From NCBI GenBank assembly GCA_035712285.1, contig DASTBA010000076.1:1-49350 (forward strand): a DNA stretch of 49,350 nt, given 5' to 3'. This DNA is from CAMLHP01 sp035712285 (GTDB lineage Bacteria > Gemmatimonadota > Gemmatimonadetes > Gemmatimonadales > GWC2-71-9). This document shows positions 25,556 to 34,047 of the stretch, one piece after another (the stretch's first letter is position 1; each line of letters opens with the position of its first letter). The position numbers and the translations under genes were made by a program. The notes under the pieces are model-generated. The model did no database searches. It saw nothing but the letters and a program-made list of their open reading frames with translations, and was not told where the DNA came from.

Positions 25556-26421
25556 GCATCTTCATCGGCAGCGACACGCGGCTGGTGGTGCAGGGCATCA
25601 CCGGGCGCGACGGTTCGTTCCACACGAAGCAGATGATGGAATACGGCACCCGGGTCGTTGCGGGCGTGACCCCGGGCAAGGGCGGCCAGCGCTTCGAGGG
25701 CAAGGTGCCGGTGTTCAACACGGTGGCCGATGCCGTCCGGGAAACCGGGGCCGACACCTCGGTCATCTACGTCCCGCCCGCCGGCGCCGCCGGTGCGATC
25801 ATGGAAGCGGCGGACGCCGGAGTCAGGCTCATCGTCTGCATCACCGAGGGCGTGCCAGTCATGGACATGATCCGCGTCATGCCCTACGTGCGGACGCGCG
25901 GCGCCCGCCTGATCGGCCCGAACTGCCCCGGGCTGATCTCGCCGGGCCAGAGCAAGGTCGGCATCATTCCCGGCAACATCTGCGCACCGGGCCGGGTGGG
26001 CCTGGTCTCGCGGAGCGGCACCCTGACCTACGAGGTCGTCAACCACCTGACGAAGCAGGGCATCGGCCAGAGCACCTGCGTGGGCATCGGGGGCGATCCC
26101 GTGATCGGCACCAATTTCATCGACTGCCTGGCCGCGTTCGAGAGCGATCCGGGCACCGCGGCGGTGGTCATGATCGGCGAGATCGGCGGCACCGACGAAC
26201 AGAGCGCCGCCCAGTTCGTCAGGGAGAAGATGTCCAAGCCGGTGGTGGGGTTCATCGCCGGACAGACCGCCCCCAAGGGACGTCGCATGGGCCACGCCGG
26301 CGCGATCATCTCCGGCTCCAGCGGAACAGCGGCAGAGAAGATGGCGGCCTTCGCCGCCGCCGGCATCGCGGTCATGAAGCGGCCGGTCGACGTCGTGGAA
26401 CTGATCCGAAAGGTGCTCTGA
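25552..26421 (+). CDS. sucD: Succinyl-CoA synthetase alpha subunit
   Basis: 289 residues from GTG 25552 overlapping the sucC stop. The N-terminal Rossmann domain binds CoA (VQGITGRDGSFHTKQM), and the phosphohistidine is His248 in MGHAGAIISG. GPNCPGLISPGQSKVGI is the usual succinate/CoA block. It forms the active enzyme with SucC, and the length is typical. Ndk follows two bases later. Confidence 0.97.
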   Translation: MSIFIGSDTRLVVQGITGRDGSFHTKQMMEYGTRVVAGVTPGKGGQRFEGKVPVFNTVADAVRETGADTSVIYVPPAGAAGAIMEAADAGVRLIVCITEGVPVMDMIRVMPYVRTRGARLIGPNCPGLISPGQSKVGIIPGNICAPGRVGLVSRSGTLTYEVVNHLTKQGIGQSTCVGIGGDPVIGTNFIDCLAAFESDPGTAAVVMIGEIGGTDEQSAAQFVREKMSKPVVGFIAGQTAPKGRRMGHAGAIISGSSGTAAEKMAAFAAAGIAVMKRPVDVVELIRKVL

Positions 26422-26423
26422 CC

Positions 26424-26858
26424 ATGCCGGGACGCCGGACCCTTGCCATCATCAAGCCGGACGCCGTGGCCAGCGGGAAGGCCGGCGCCATCCTCGCCCA
26501 CCTCGAGCGGGACGGCTTCATCGTGCGCGCGGCGCGCCTGGTCCGGATGTCACCCGCGGAGGCTGGCGCCTTCTACGAGGTGCACCGCGGACGCCCGTTC
26601 TACGACGAGCTGGTGCGGTTCATGTCGGGCGGGCCCTGCGTGCCGATGGCCCTCGAGCGGGACGACGCGGTGGCGCGCTACCGGGAGATCATCGGTGCCA
26701 CCGACCCGGCTGAGGCGGCAGCGGGCACCATCCGGAGACTGTACGCCGAATCCAAGGGCCGGAATGCCGTCCATGGCTCGGACAGCGACGAGAACGCGGC
26801 ACGGGAGATCGCCTTCTTCTTTTCCGAGGGTGAGCTGGCCGGGCTCTGGAATAGTTGA
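26424..26858 (+). CDS. ndk: Nucleoside diphosphate kinase
   Basis: 144 residues, normal length. It moves the terminal phosphate between nucleoside triphosphates and diphosphates. Conserved blocks are LAIIKPDAV at the N terminus and the active site NAVHGSDS with phosphohistidine His117. Its place behind sucCD fits exchange of the GTP or ATP made by succinyl-CoA synthetase. Two bases separate it from sucD. The lipid operon promoter starts immediately after its stop. Confidence 0.97.
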   Translation: MPGRRTLAIIKPDAVASGKAGAILAHLERDGFIVRAARLVRMSPAEAGAFYEVHRGRPFYDELVRFMSGGPCVPMALERDDAVARYREIIGATDPAEAAAGTIRRLYAESKGRNAVHGSDSDENAAREIAFFFSEGELAGLWNS

Positions 26859-26862
26859 ACGC

Positions 26863-26891
26863 TTGACCTAACTTCCGGCCCTGTCTAGCTT
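26863..26891 (+). promoter_or_regulatory. Predicted near-leaderless promoter of the DUF177-rpmF-plsX-fab operon
   Basis: TTGACC (26863-26868), 17-base spacer, TAGCTT (26886-26891). Transcription should begin near 26897-26899, at or inside the first codons of the next gene (ATG 26894 and ATG 26900). No ribosome site fits between promoter and start. Confidence 0.6.
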
Positions 26892-26893
26892 TA

Positions 26894-27370
26894 ATGGCTA
26901 TGCTCAGGGTGGATCTCAGGGATCTTCGGCGTGGGCCGGTCAGCACCGACGGGATGCTCGCTGCTGACGATCCGGCGCTGGCGGGGCTGGAGCTCGTGCT
27001 GCTGGCCCCGGTACAGGTGGAAGGGCGCCTGCAAGCGACCGACCAGGGAGAATTCCTGTGGCGCGCCGACATCGCGGGCCGGGTCGGTGGCGACTGCCGC
27101 CGTTGCCTGCAGCCGGTGGAGCAGGACATCCGCGTCCACGCGGACGTCCTGTTCAGCACCGATCCCGACGCCCAGGATGATCCGAGCGTCTATCCGCTGG
27201 ACGCCAGCGCCACCCATGTGGATCTCGCGCCGGCGGTGCGCGAGGAACTGACTCTGGCCGTGCCGCCGTTCCCGCTCTGCCGGGATGATTGTGCCGGACT
27301 GTGCCCCGGATGCGGCGCAGACCTGAATGCGGGGCCGTGCCGCTGCACGGCCGCCGCCGAACCTGTCTGA
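26894..27370 (+). CDS. DUF177 (YceD-like) protein
   Basis: 158 residues from ATG 26894; ATG 26900 is equally possible and would suit leaderless translation. DUF177/YceD proteins almost always precede rpmF and have been linked to 23S rRNA or ribosome maturation. The central motif GDCRRCLQPVEQ (Cys68, Cys71) is the family hallmark. A Cys-rich C terminus (CRDDCAGLCPGCG, then CRC; Cys129-151) looks like a zinc-binding knuckle. The gene is 7 bases from rpmF. Confidence 0.85.
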   Translation: MAMLRVDLRDLRRGPVSTDGMLAADDPALAGLELVLLAPVQVEGRLQATDQGEFLWRADIAGRVGGDCRRCLQPVEQDIRVHADVLFSTDPDAQDDPSVYPLDASATHVDLAPAVREELTLAVPPFPLCRDDCAGLCPGCGADLNAGPCRCTAAAEPV

Positions 27371-27377
27371 GGAATCG

Positions 27378-27560
27378 ATGGCAGTCCCGAAGCGACGCAC
27401 CTCCAAGTCCCGCAAGCGCCTCCGCCGTGGCCATCACAGCGCGGCGTCCACCCGCCCGCAGGCGTGCCCCCGTTGCGGCTCGCCCCGCCTCCCGCACCGC
27501 GTGTGCGGATCCTGCGGCTACTATCGCGGCAAGAAGCAGGTCGAGGTCGAGGACCAGTAG
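27378..27560 (+). CDS. rpmF: Ribosomal protein bL32
   Basis: 60 residues. ATG 27378 gives the standard N terminus MAVPKRRTSKSRKRLRRGHH. The zinc-ribbon form is present, with CPRCG and CGSCGYY holding four Cys ligands. It is a large-subunit ribosomal protein. The usual partner order, DUF177-rpmF-plsX-fab, is kept. An in-frame ATG at 27327 would add atypical residues inside the upstream gene. Confidence 0.97.
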   Translation: MAVPKRRTSKSRKRLRRGHHSAASTRPQACPRCGSPRLPHRVCGSCGYYRGKKQVEVEDQ

Positions 27561-27562
27561 CC

Positions 27563-28573
27563 GTGATTCGCGTCGCGCTGGACGCGATGGGGGGCGATCA
27601 TGCCCCGGACGCCGAAGTGGACGGGGCCCTGCGCGCCCTCGACGAGTATCCGGACCTCACGGTCCAGCTCGTCGGGCGGACGGAGGTCCTCAAGGACGCG
27701 CTGGCCGCGCGCAATGCGGCGCCGGGCGCGCGCCTTGAAATGGTACCCGCCAGTGAAGTGATCGGCATGGGCGAGAAGCCGCTGGCCGCGGTGCGCGCCA
27801 AGCGGGACTCGTCCATCGTGGTCGGACTCGGTCTCCAGAAGAAATCCGCCTCCGATGCGTTCGTCTCCGCCGGCAACACCGGCGCCGTCCTTGCCGCGTC
27901 CACCATTCTCCTCGGCCTGCACGACGGTGTCGAGCGGGCCACCGTGGCCACGCTGTTCCCCACGGCGGACCAGCCGGTGCTGGTGCTGGACGGAGGGGCC
28001 AACGTGGACTGCAGCGCGCGCGAACTGGCGGGCTTCGCCCTGCTTGGTACCGTCTACGCGCGGGAGATGCTCGGACGTCCGTTGCCGGCCGTGGGCCTGC
28101 TCAACGTCGGCGAGGAGGAGGAGAAGGGCAACGCGGTCGTGCGCGAGGCCAACCAGCTTCTCCGGGCCCTTCCCGGCATCCGCTACATCGGGAACATCGA
28201 AGGACGGGACATCCTCGCCGGGCACGAGAAGCACGGGTCGGTGGACGTGGTCGTCTGTGACGGATTCGTCGGCAACGTGGTGCTCAAGTTCTACGAGTCG
28301 TTGGCCCGGCTGATCGTCCGCATGGTGCGGCGCGAGGCGCCGCAGGTGCTGGAGCGCGACGACATCCGGCGCGTGTTCCGGACGCTGGATTACGCCGAGT
28401 ATGGTGGGGCGCCGCTGCTTGGCGTGCGCGGGGTCTCCATCATCTGCCACGGGGCATCGGGCGCCAACGCCATCAAGAATGCGCTGCGGGTCGCGATGCA
28501 GGCGGTGCAGGCCGGCCTGAGCACGCACATTCGCGATGAGCTGGCCCAGCGCACCGCGGCGGCCAGCGCATGA
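27563..28573 (+). CDS. plsX: Phosphate acyltransferase PlsX
   Basis: 336 residues from GTG 27563. PlsX converts acyl-ACP and phosphate to acyl-phosphate, the first step of phospholipid synthesis in most bacteria, and is peripheral to the membrane. The N terminus IRVALDAMGGDHAPDAEVDGAL (in part), SAGNTGAVLA near residue 110, and the C-terminal GGAPLLGVRGVSIICHG are diagnostic. The GTG follows the rpmF stop by two bases. The stop overlaps fabH by 4 bases. Confidence 0.96.
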   Translation: MIRVALDAMGGDHAPDAEVDGALRALDEYPDLTVQLVGRTEVLKDALAARNAAPGARLEMVPASEVIGMGEKPLAAVRAKRDSSIVVGLGLQKKSASDAFVSAGNTGAVLAASTILLGLHDGVERATVATLFPTADQPVLVLDGGANVDCSARELAGFALLGTVYAREMLGRPLPAVGLLNVGEEEEKGNAVVREANQLLRALPGIRYIGNIEGRDILAGHEKHGSVDVVVCDGFVGNVVLKFYESLARLIVRMVRREAPQVLERDDIRRVFRTLDYAEYGGAPLLGVRGVSIICHGASGANAIKNALRVAMQAVQAGLSTHIRDELAQRTAAASA

Positions 28574-29577
28574 AGGGCCCCATCCGGCCGTTCGCCCGGA
28601 TCGCCGGGCTCGGCGTCGCGGTGCCCGAGCGCGTCGTACCCAACAGCTGGTTCGAGGAGCGGCTGGATACCTCCGACCAGTGGATCGTCGAGCGTACCGG
28701 CATCCGCGAGCGACGGATCGCGGGGCCCGATGATACCGTTGCCAGTCTCTCCGCGGCCGCGGCCCAGGAAGCGCTGCGGCGGGCCGGCCTGACCGCCGGG
28801 CAGCTCGACGCCATCGTGCTCGGCACCGCCACGCCGGACCGGCTGCTCCCCGCCACGGCATGCGACCTCCAGGCGCTCCTGGGCGCCACCAATGCCTTTG
28901 CGCTCGACATTGACGCGGCCTGCCCCGGCTTCCTCTACGCCCTCTCGATGGCGGAGGGGCTCATCGCCGCGGGGCAGGGCGACAATATCCTCGTGCTGGG
29001 CGCGGAGAAGCTCACCGCGATCACCGACTTCGAGGACCGCAGCACCGCCGTGCTCTTCGGCGACGGCGCGGGGGCCGCCGTCCTGACCCGGACCACGCCG
29101 GAAGGAAGTGCGCCCCGGGGCATCCTGGCCTCGTACCTCAAGTCGGACGGCCGGCTTGCCAACCTGCTGTACCGGCCAGGCGGCGGTTCGGCCCAGCCCA
29201 TCAGCGACACCGTCATCCGCGAGCGCTCCCAGTACATGAAGATGCAGGGCCGGGAGGTGTTCAAGGCGGCGGTGCTCGCCATGGCGGAGGCGTGCGACGA
29301 GGCGCTCAAGCGCGCCGGCCTGACCAGTGACGACATTGACCTGCTGGTGCCGCATCAGGCCAACCTGCGGATCATTGATGCCACCGCGCGGCATGCCGGC
29401 GTCCCGATGAGCAAGGTCATGGTCAACGTGGATCGCTACGGCAACACTTCCTCGGCGTCCATTCCGCTGGCGCTGGCCCAGGCGGAGGCCGAGGGCCGGA
29501 TCGGTCCCGGCTCCACGGTGCTGCTGGTGGCGTTCGGGGCGGGCTTCACCTGGGCGAGTGCGGTGATCCGGTGGTGA
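28570..29577 (+). CDS. fabH: 3-oxoacyl-ACP synthase III
   Basis: 335 residues. FabH starts fatty acid synthesis by condensing an acyl-CoA with malonyl-ACP. The Cys-His-Asn triad is visible: Cys118 in AACPGF, His262 in PHQANLRI and Asn292 in YGNTSSAS. It overlaps plsX and fabD. The primer choice (acetyl or branched) cannot be told from these motifs. Confidence 0.97.
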   Translation: MKGPIRPFARIAGLGVAVPERVVPNSWFEERLDTSDQWIVERTGIRERRIAGPDDTVASLSAAAAQEALRRAGLTAGQLDAIVLGTATPDRLLPATACDLQALLGATNAFALDIDAACPGFLYALSMAEGLIAAGQGDNILVLGAEKLTAITDFEDRSTAVLFGDGAGAAVLTRTTPEGSAPRGILASYLKSDGRLANLLYRPGGGSAQPISDTVIRERSQYMKMQGREVFKAAVLAMAEACDEALKRAGLTSDDIDLLVPHQANLRIIDATARHAGVPMSKVMVNVDRYGNTSSASIPLALAQAEAEGRIGPGSTVLLVAFGAGFTWASAVIRW

Positions 29578-30500
29578 ACGTGGTGGTCTGCCCCGGCCAG
29601 GGCTCCCAGAAGGTGGGAATGGGCCGGGATCTCGCCGAGCGATTCCCGGCGGCGCGGGCCGTCTTCGACCGGGTGGATGCGGCGCTGGGCGTGCCTCTCT
29701 CCCGGCTGATGTGGGAGGGACCGGAAGAGGAGCTCACCCTCACCCACAATGCGCAGCCCGCCATTCTCGCGCACTCGGCCGCGGTGCTGGCCGTGGCCGG
29801 CGACAAGCTGGCTCCGGTCGCGATGGCGGCGGGGCACAGCCTTGGCGAGTACAGCGCGTACGTGGCCGCTGGCGCGCTGACCGTGGAGGACGCGGCCCGG
29901 CTGGTCCGCCGGCGCGGCGAGCTGATGCTCGAGGCGGGTAAGGCCCGGCCGGGAGCCATGGCGGCGATACTCGGACTCTCCACTGCCGAAGTAGCGGAGG
30001 CCTGCTCGGCGGCATCGCAGGCGGGGGCGGTGGCCGTCGCGGCCAACCAGAATGCGCCGGACCAGACGGTCATCTCCGGTGATCCTGCCGCAGTGGAAGC
30101 GGCCGGGGCACGCTGCAAGGAATTGGGAGCCAAGCGGGTGATTCCCCTCAAGGTCAGCGGCGCGTTTCACTCGCCGCTGATGCAGCCGGCCCAGGACGGG
30201 CTCGATGAGGCCCTTGCTGCCGTTGCCTTCCAGGCTCCTCGATTTCCGGTCGTGGCGAATGCCACGGCCATGCCGGTTCGCGAGGCGGGCGAGGCACGCC
30301 GCCAGCTCGTGGCCCAGTTGACGGCACCGGTGCGCTGGGTGGCCTGCGCCGAGACGCTGGCTCGCGAGGCGCCGGGCGCCTGCTTCATCGAAGTGGGCCC
30401 GGGCAACGTGCTGAGCGGTCTCGTGCGGCGGATCGTCCCGGGCAGCGAGACGCTGGCGCTGGGCACCGCCGCCGACCTCGATCGCTTCCTGGCCGCCTGA
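29574..30500 (+). CDS. fabD: Malonyl-CoA:ACP transacylase
   Basis: 308 residues from GTG 29574, which overlaps the fabH stop (GTGA); GTG 29571 would add one residue. FabD loads malonyl groups on ACP. The nucleophile motif GHSLGEYSAYVAAG (Ser89) and the N-terminal PGQGSQ are present, with VSGAFHSPLM supplying the active-site His. A 22-base gap separates it from fabG. Confidence 0.97.
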   Translation: MNVVVCPGQGSQKVGMGRDLAERFPAARAVFDRVDAALGVPLSRLMWEGPEEELTLTHNAQPAILAHSAAVLAVAGDKLAPVAMAAGHSLGEYSAYVAAGALTVEDAARLVRRRGELMLEAGKARPGAMAAILGLSTAEVAEACSAASQAGAVAVAANQNAPDQTVISGDPAAVEAAGARCKELGAKRVIPLKVSGAFHSPLMQPAQDGLDEALAAVAFQAPRFPVVANATAMPVREAGEARRQLVAQLTAPVRWVACAETLAREAPGACFIEVGPGNVLSGLVRRIVPGSETLALGTAADLDRFLAA

Positions 30501-30522
30501 CCCGCTGACCGGATCCCTGCCC

Positions 30523-31266
30523 ATGAGCCTCACCCTTGACCTCTCGGGACGAGCCGCATTCGTAACCGGCGGCACGCGAGGGATCGGCCTCGCGATCGCC
30601 CGCACCCTCCATGCGGCCGGTGCCCGCGTGGCGGTGGCCGGCCGGGACGGGGCACGAGCGGCGGACGCGGCGAGGGGCATCGGTGACGGCGTGGTCGGGG
30701 TTGCCTGTGACGTGGCGGATGCGGCGCAGGTCGAGGCGGCGGTGGCATCAGCCGAGGCCGCGGTCGGCGGGATCGACATCCTGGTGAACAACGCCGGCCT
30801 CACCCGGGACAACATTCTCCTGCGGCTCGGCGATGATGACTGGGATGCGGTGATGGATGCCAACCTCAAGGGCGCGTTCCACACCACCCGCACCTGCATC
30901 AAGGGGATGATGAAGCGCCGCCAGGGGCGCATCATCAACATCACGAGCATCGTCGGCCTGATCGGCAACAAGGGGCAGGCCAACTATGCGGCGAGCAAGG
31001 CGGGCCTGATCGGCTTCACCAAGTCGGTGGCCCGGGAGTACGCCAGCCGGGGCATCACGGCCAATTGCATCGCGCCCGGGTTCATCGAGACCGACATGAC
31101 GAATGCCTTGCCGGAGGAAGCCCGGAAGGCGTTATTAGACAGCATTGCACTGGGCCGGCTGGGCCGGCCGGAGGACGTCGCCGCGGCCGTGCTCTTCCTG
31201 GCTTCGGATCTGGCGGCGTATGTCACGGGTCAGGTGCTCGTCGTGGACGGCGGCATGGTGATCTGA
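30523..31266 (+). CDS. fabG: 3-oxoacyl-ACP reductase
   Basis: 247 residues, a short-chain dehydrogenase that reduces 3-oxoacyl-ACP with NADPH. The cofactor loop is TGGTRGIG (15-22), then NNAG (89-92), and the catalytic set is Ser142, Tyr155 and Lys159 (YAASK). GFIETDMT and the C-terminal VDGGMVI are typical of FabG. A 30-base gap with a GAGGA ribosome site leads to acpP. Confidence 0.96.
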   Translation: MSLTLDLSGRAAFVTGGTRGIGLAIARTLHAAGARVAVAGRDGARAADAARGIGDGVVGVACDVADAAQVEAAVASAEAAVGGIDILVNNAGLTRDNILLRLGDDDWDAVMDANLKGAFHTTRTCIKGMMKRRQGRIINITSIVGLIGNKGQANYAASKAGLIGFTKSVAREYASRGITANCIAPGFIETDMTNALPEEARKALLDSIALGRLGRPEDVAAAVLFLASDLAAYVTGQVLVVDGGMVI

Positions 31267-31296
31267 GCGGGTACTCAATCCCAACACGAGGACGAC

Positions 31297-31536
31297 ATGG
31301 ACAACCTTGAAGAGAAGGTCAAGGACATCATCGTGGAGGAGCTCGGCGTGGAGCGCGAGAAGCTCACGCCCGCGGCGAGCTTCATGGAGGATCTGGGCGC
31401 CGACAGCCTGGACACCGTCGAGCTGGTCATGGCCTTCGAGAAGGAGTTCGACATCGACATCCCCGACGAGGACGCGGAGAAGATGCGGACCGTCGGCGAT
31501 GCGATGAACTACCTGCACGCCAAGATCGGGAAGTAG
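31297..31536 (+). CDS. acpP: Acyl carrier protein
   Basis: 79 residues, very acidic. It carries growing acyl chains on a phosphopantetheine arm attached to Ser37 in GADSLDTVELVMAFE. Length and the helix II recognition sequence match housekeeping ACP. It lies between fabG and fabF as in many bacteria. Confidence 0.98.
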   Translation: MDNLEEKVKDIIVEELGVEREKLTPAASFMEDLGADSLDTVELVMAFEKEFDIDIPDEDAEKMRTVGDAMNYLHAKIGK

Positions 31537-31540
31537 CGGG

Positions 31541-32782
31541 TTGCCGAATCGTGTCGTGGTCACCGGCATCGGGCTGGTGACCCCGGTCGGCGTTGATGTG
31601 GAATCCACCTGGAGTGCCCTGCTGGCCGGGCGCTCGGGGGCCGGGCCCATCACCAAGTTCGATCCGGCGCGCCTCTCGGTCCGCTTCGCCTGCGAGGTGA
31701 AGGGATTCGATCCGCTCCAGTACATGGACCGGAAGGAATCGAGGCGGTATGACCTCTTCGCGCAGTTCGCGCTGGGCGCCGCCCAACAGGCCGTGACCCA
31801 GGCCGGACTTGCCGCGGGCCTCCCCTCGCCCGACCGCACCGGTGTCGTCATCGGCAGCGGAATCGGGGGCATGCAGACCTACGAGGAGAACTGCCGGGCG
31901 TACATCGAGAAGGGCCCCGACCGGGTCTCGCCGTTCTTCGTGCCGATGTTCATCCCGGATATCGCCGCCGGGCTGGTCTCCATCCGCTACGGCGCGCGCG
32001 GGCCCAATTTCGCGACGGTCTCGGCCTGTGCGTCGTCGGCCCACGCCATTGGCGAGTCCTTCCGCCTCATCCAGTCGGGCCGTGCCGACTGCATGATCAC
32101 CGGCGGCGCGGAGGCAGCGATCACCGGCCTCACCGTGGCGGCCTTCGCCAACATGAAGGCGCTCTCCTTCCGCAACGACGATCCGGCGACGGCGAGCCGG
32201 CCGTTCGACAAGGGTCGTGACGGCTTCGTGCTCGGTGACGGCGGCGGGGTGATCGTGCTGGAGAGCCTGGAGCACGCCCGGAAGCGGGGCGCCACCATCC
32301 TGGGCGAGGTCGCGGGGTACGGCGCGAGCGGCGATGCCTATCACATCACCTCGCCGCCCGATTCGGGCGAAGGCGCCCAGCTGGCGCTCAGGGCCTGCCT
32401 CGAGGACGGCGGGATCAGCCCGGCGGACGTGGGCTATGTCAACGCGCACGGGACCTCGACGCCACAGGGAGATGTTGCCGAGACCCGCGCCGTGAAGGCG
32501 GTGTTCGGCGACCAGGCCCGCAAGCTCGTCTTCGGCTCCACCAAGTCCATGACCGGCCACCTGCTCGGTGGTGCGGGAGCGCTGGAGTTCTGCGTGGCAC
32601 TCCTGGTGGTGCGCACCGGCCGCATTCCGCCGACCATCAATCAGTTCACCCCTGACCCCGACTGCGACCTCGATTCCGCGCCCAACACCATGCGCGAGCG
32701 GGCCGTCAAGGTGGCCATCAGCAATTCGTTCGGATTCGGCGGCCACAATGCCGCGCTGGCGGTCAGGCCGTTCGCCGATTGA
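31541..32782 (+). CDS. fabF: 3-oxoacyl-ACP synthase II
   Basis: 413 residues. The start is taken as TTG 31541, giving the usual N terminus (PNRVVVTGIGLVTPVG) right behind acpP; no ATG lies near. FabF elongates acyl-ACP and sets chain length and cis-vaccenate formation. The triad is Cys163 (SACASS), His in NAHGTSTPQGD and His in KSMTGHLLGGAG. It is the last gene of the fatty acid operon and is followed by a GC hairpin. Confidence 0.96.
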   Translation: MPNRVVVTGIGLVTPVGVDVESTWSALLAGRSGAGPITKFDPARLSVRFACEVKGFDPLQYMDRKESRRYDLFAQFALGAAQQAVTQAGLAAGLPSPDRTGVVIGSGIGGMQTYEENCRAYIEKGPDRVSPFFVPMFIPDIAAGLVSIRYGARGPNFATVSACASSAHAIGESFRLIQSGRADCMITGGAEAAITGLTVAAFANMKALSFRNDDPATASRPFDKGRDGFVLGDGGGVIVLESLEHARKRGATILGEVAGYGASGDAYHITSPPDSGEGAQLALRACLEDGGISPADVGYVNAHGTSTPQGDVAETRAVKAVFGDQARKLVFGSTKSMTGHLLGGAGALEFCVALLVVRTGRIPPTINQFTPDPDCDLDSAPNTMRERAVKVAISNSFGFGGHNAALAVRPFAD

Positions 32783-32786
32783 CGTG

Positions 32787-32801
32787 GCCCGGCCCCCGGG
32801 C
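32787..32801. terminator. GC hairpin after fabF
   Basis: GCCCGG, loop CCC, CCGGGC: a perfect 6-bp stem four bases after the fabF stop. No T run follows. It may partly end the lipid operon before mqnE. A possible mqnE promoter (TTGACG at 32779, TAGATT at 32809) straddles it with a spacer of 24 bases, which is too long to trust. Confidence 0.35.
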
Positions 32802-32853
32802 TCCGGTATAGATTGGGGCGGACACCCTCTGCGTGCCGCACCAAGGAGATAGG

Positions 32854-34047
32854 ATGGCCCCCCAGCTGGACCCGTCCCGCCTGTCCGATCCGGCGCTTCG
32901 CCCCATTGCGGAGAAAGTCGCCGCTGCCGAACGGCTCTCTCTCGCCGAGGGTGAGCAGCTCTTCGAGACCGATGACATCCTCGGGCTGGGCCAGCTGGCC
33001 GCCTATGCGAACGAGCGCCGGAACGGCGATCGGGTCTATTTCTCGGCCAACCAGCACATCAACCCCACCAACGTCTGCATCCTCCGGAACACCTGCACCT
33101 TCTGCTCGTTCGCGCGCATGCCGAAGGAGGACGGGCACTACACCCGGTCGCTGGAAGAGGTGTTCCACGAGGCCGAGCGTGCCCGGGGCGGGCCGACGCG
33201 GGAGTTCCATATCGTCGGCGGGCTGCATCCCAAGCTGCGCCTTTCGTATTACACCGACATGCTTCGCGGGCTGAAGGAACGCCACCCGGACGTCCACATC
33301 AAGGCGCTGACCGCCGTCGAGATCGCGCACCTGGCGCGCATCGAACGCCGCAGCACCGTCGAGGTGCTGCAGGCGCTCAAGGATGCCGGGCTCACCAGCC
33401 TCCCGGGCGGCGGCGCGGAGGTGTTCAGCACGGCGGTGCGGGCCACGATCGCGGAGCGCAAGCTCACTGGCGAGGAGTGGATCCGGGTGCACCGTGAGGC
33501 CCATCAGCTCGGCATCCCCACCAATTGCACCATGCTCTACGGCCATGTGGAGACGGCGCGCGACCGGGTGGAGCATCTGGATGCGCTGCGTCGGCTGCAG
33601 GACGAGACCGGCGGCTTCCTGACCTATATTCCGCTGGCCTACCATCCCGACAACAACGAGCTGGGCGCCGATCTCGATCGGGTGGGCACCGCCACCACCG
33701 GCTACGAGGATCTCAAGGCCATCGCCGTCGGCCGGCTGTTCCTCGACAACATGCCCCACATCAAGACCCACTGGCCGATGGTGACACCATTCCTCTCGCA
33801 GGTGGCGCTCAGCTTCGGGTGCGACGACGTCGAGGGCACGGTGGTCTTCGAGCGCATCTACCACGATGCCGGCGCGCGGACCGACCGCGGCATGGCCTAC
33901 CGCGACCTGGTGGAGCTGATCCGGGGCGCCGGCAAGCGGCCGGTCGAGCGGAACAGCCTGTACGAGGCGGTCCGCGAGCAGTTCGACGACCTGGCGCCGC
34001 CGCCTTCGCGCGTGGCGCGGTCGCTGCCGGTGGTACACGCCGCATGA
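32854..34047 (+). CDS. mqnE: Aminofutalosine synthase with unusual radical-SAM motif
   Basis: 397 residues from ATG 32854, five bases behind a clear AAGGAGAT site (32842-32849). MqnE is a radical SAM enzyme that joins the chorismate-derived enol ether to adenosine in the futalosine route to menaquinone. Family blocks are HINPTNVC, GGLHPKLRLSYYTDML, LPGGGAEVFS and IPLAYHPDNNELG. The cluster Cys are 75, 81 and 84 (CILRNTCTFC), giving CX5CX2C instead of CX3CX2C as seen in the MqnC encoded 2 kb away. The gene overlaps mqnA by 4 bases. Confidence in the family is high; the motif spacing is the odd part. Confidence 0.92.
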   Translation: MAPQLDPSRLSDPALRPIAEKVAAAERLSLAEGEQLFETDDILGLGQLAAYANERRNGDRVYFSANQHINPTNVCILRNTCTFCSFARMPKEDGHYTRSLEEVFHEAERARGGPTREFHIVGGLHPKLRLSYYTDMLRGLKERHPDVHIKALTAVEIAHLARIERRSTVEVLQALKDAGLTSLPGGGAEVFSTAVRATIAERKLTGEEWIRVHREAHQLGIPTNCTMLYGHVETARDRVEHLDALRRLQDETGGFLTYIPLAYHPDNNELGADLDRVGTATTGYEDLKAIAVGRLFLDNMPHIKTHWPMVTPFLSQVALSFGCDDVEGTVVFERIYHDAGARTDRGMAYRDLVELIRGAGKRPVERNSLYEAVREQFDDLAPPPSRVARSLPVVHAA

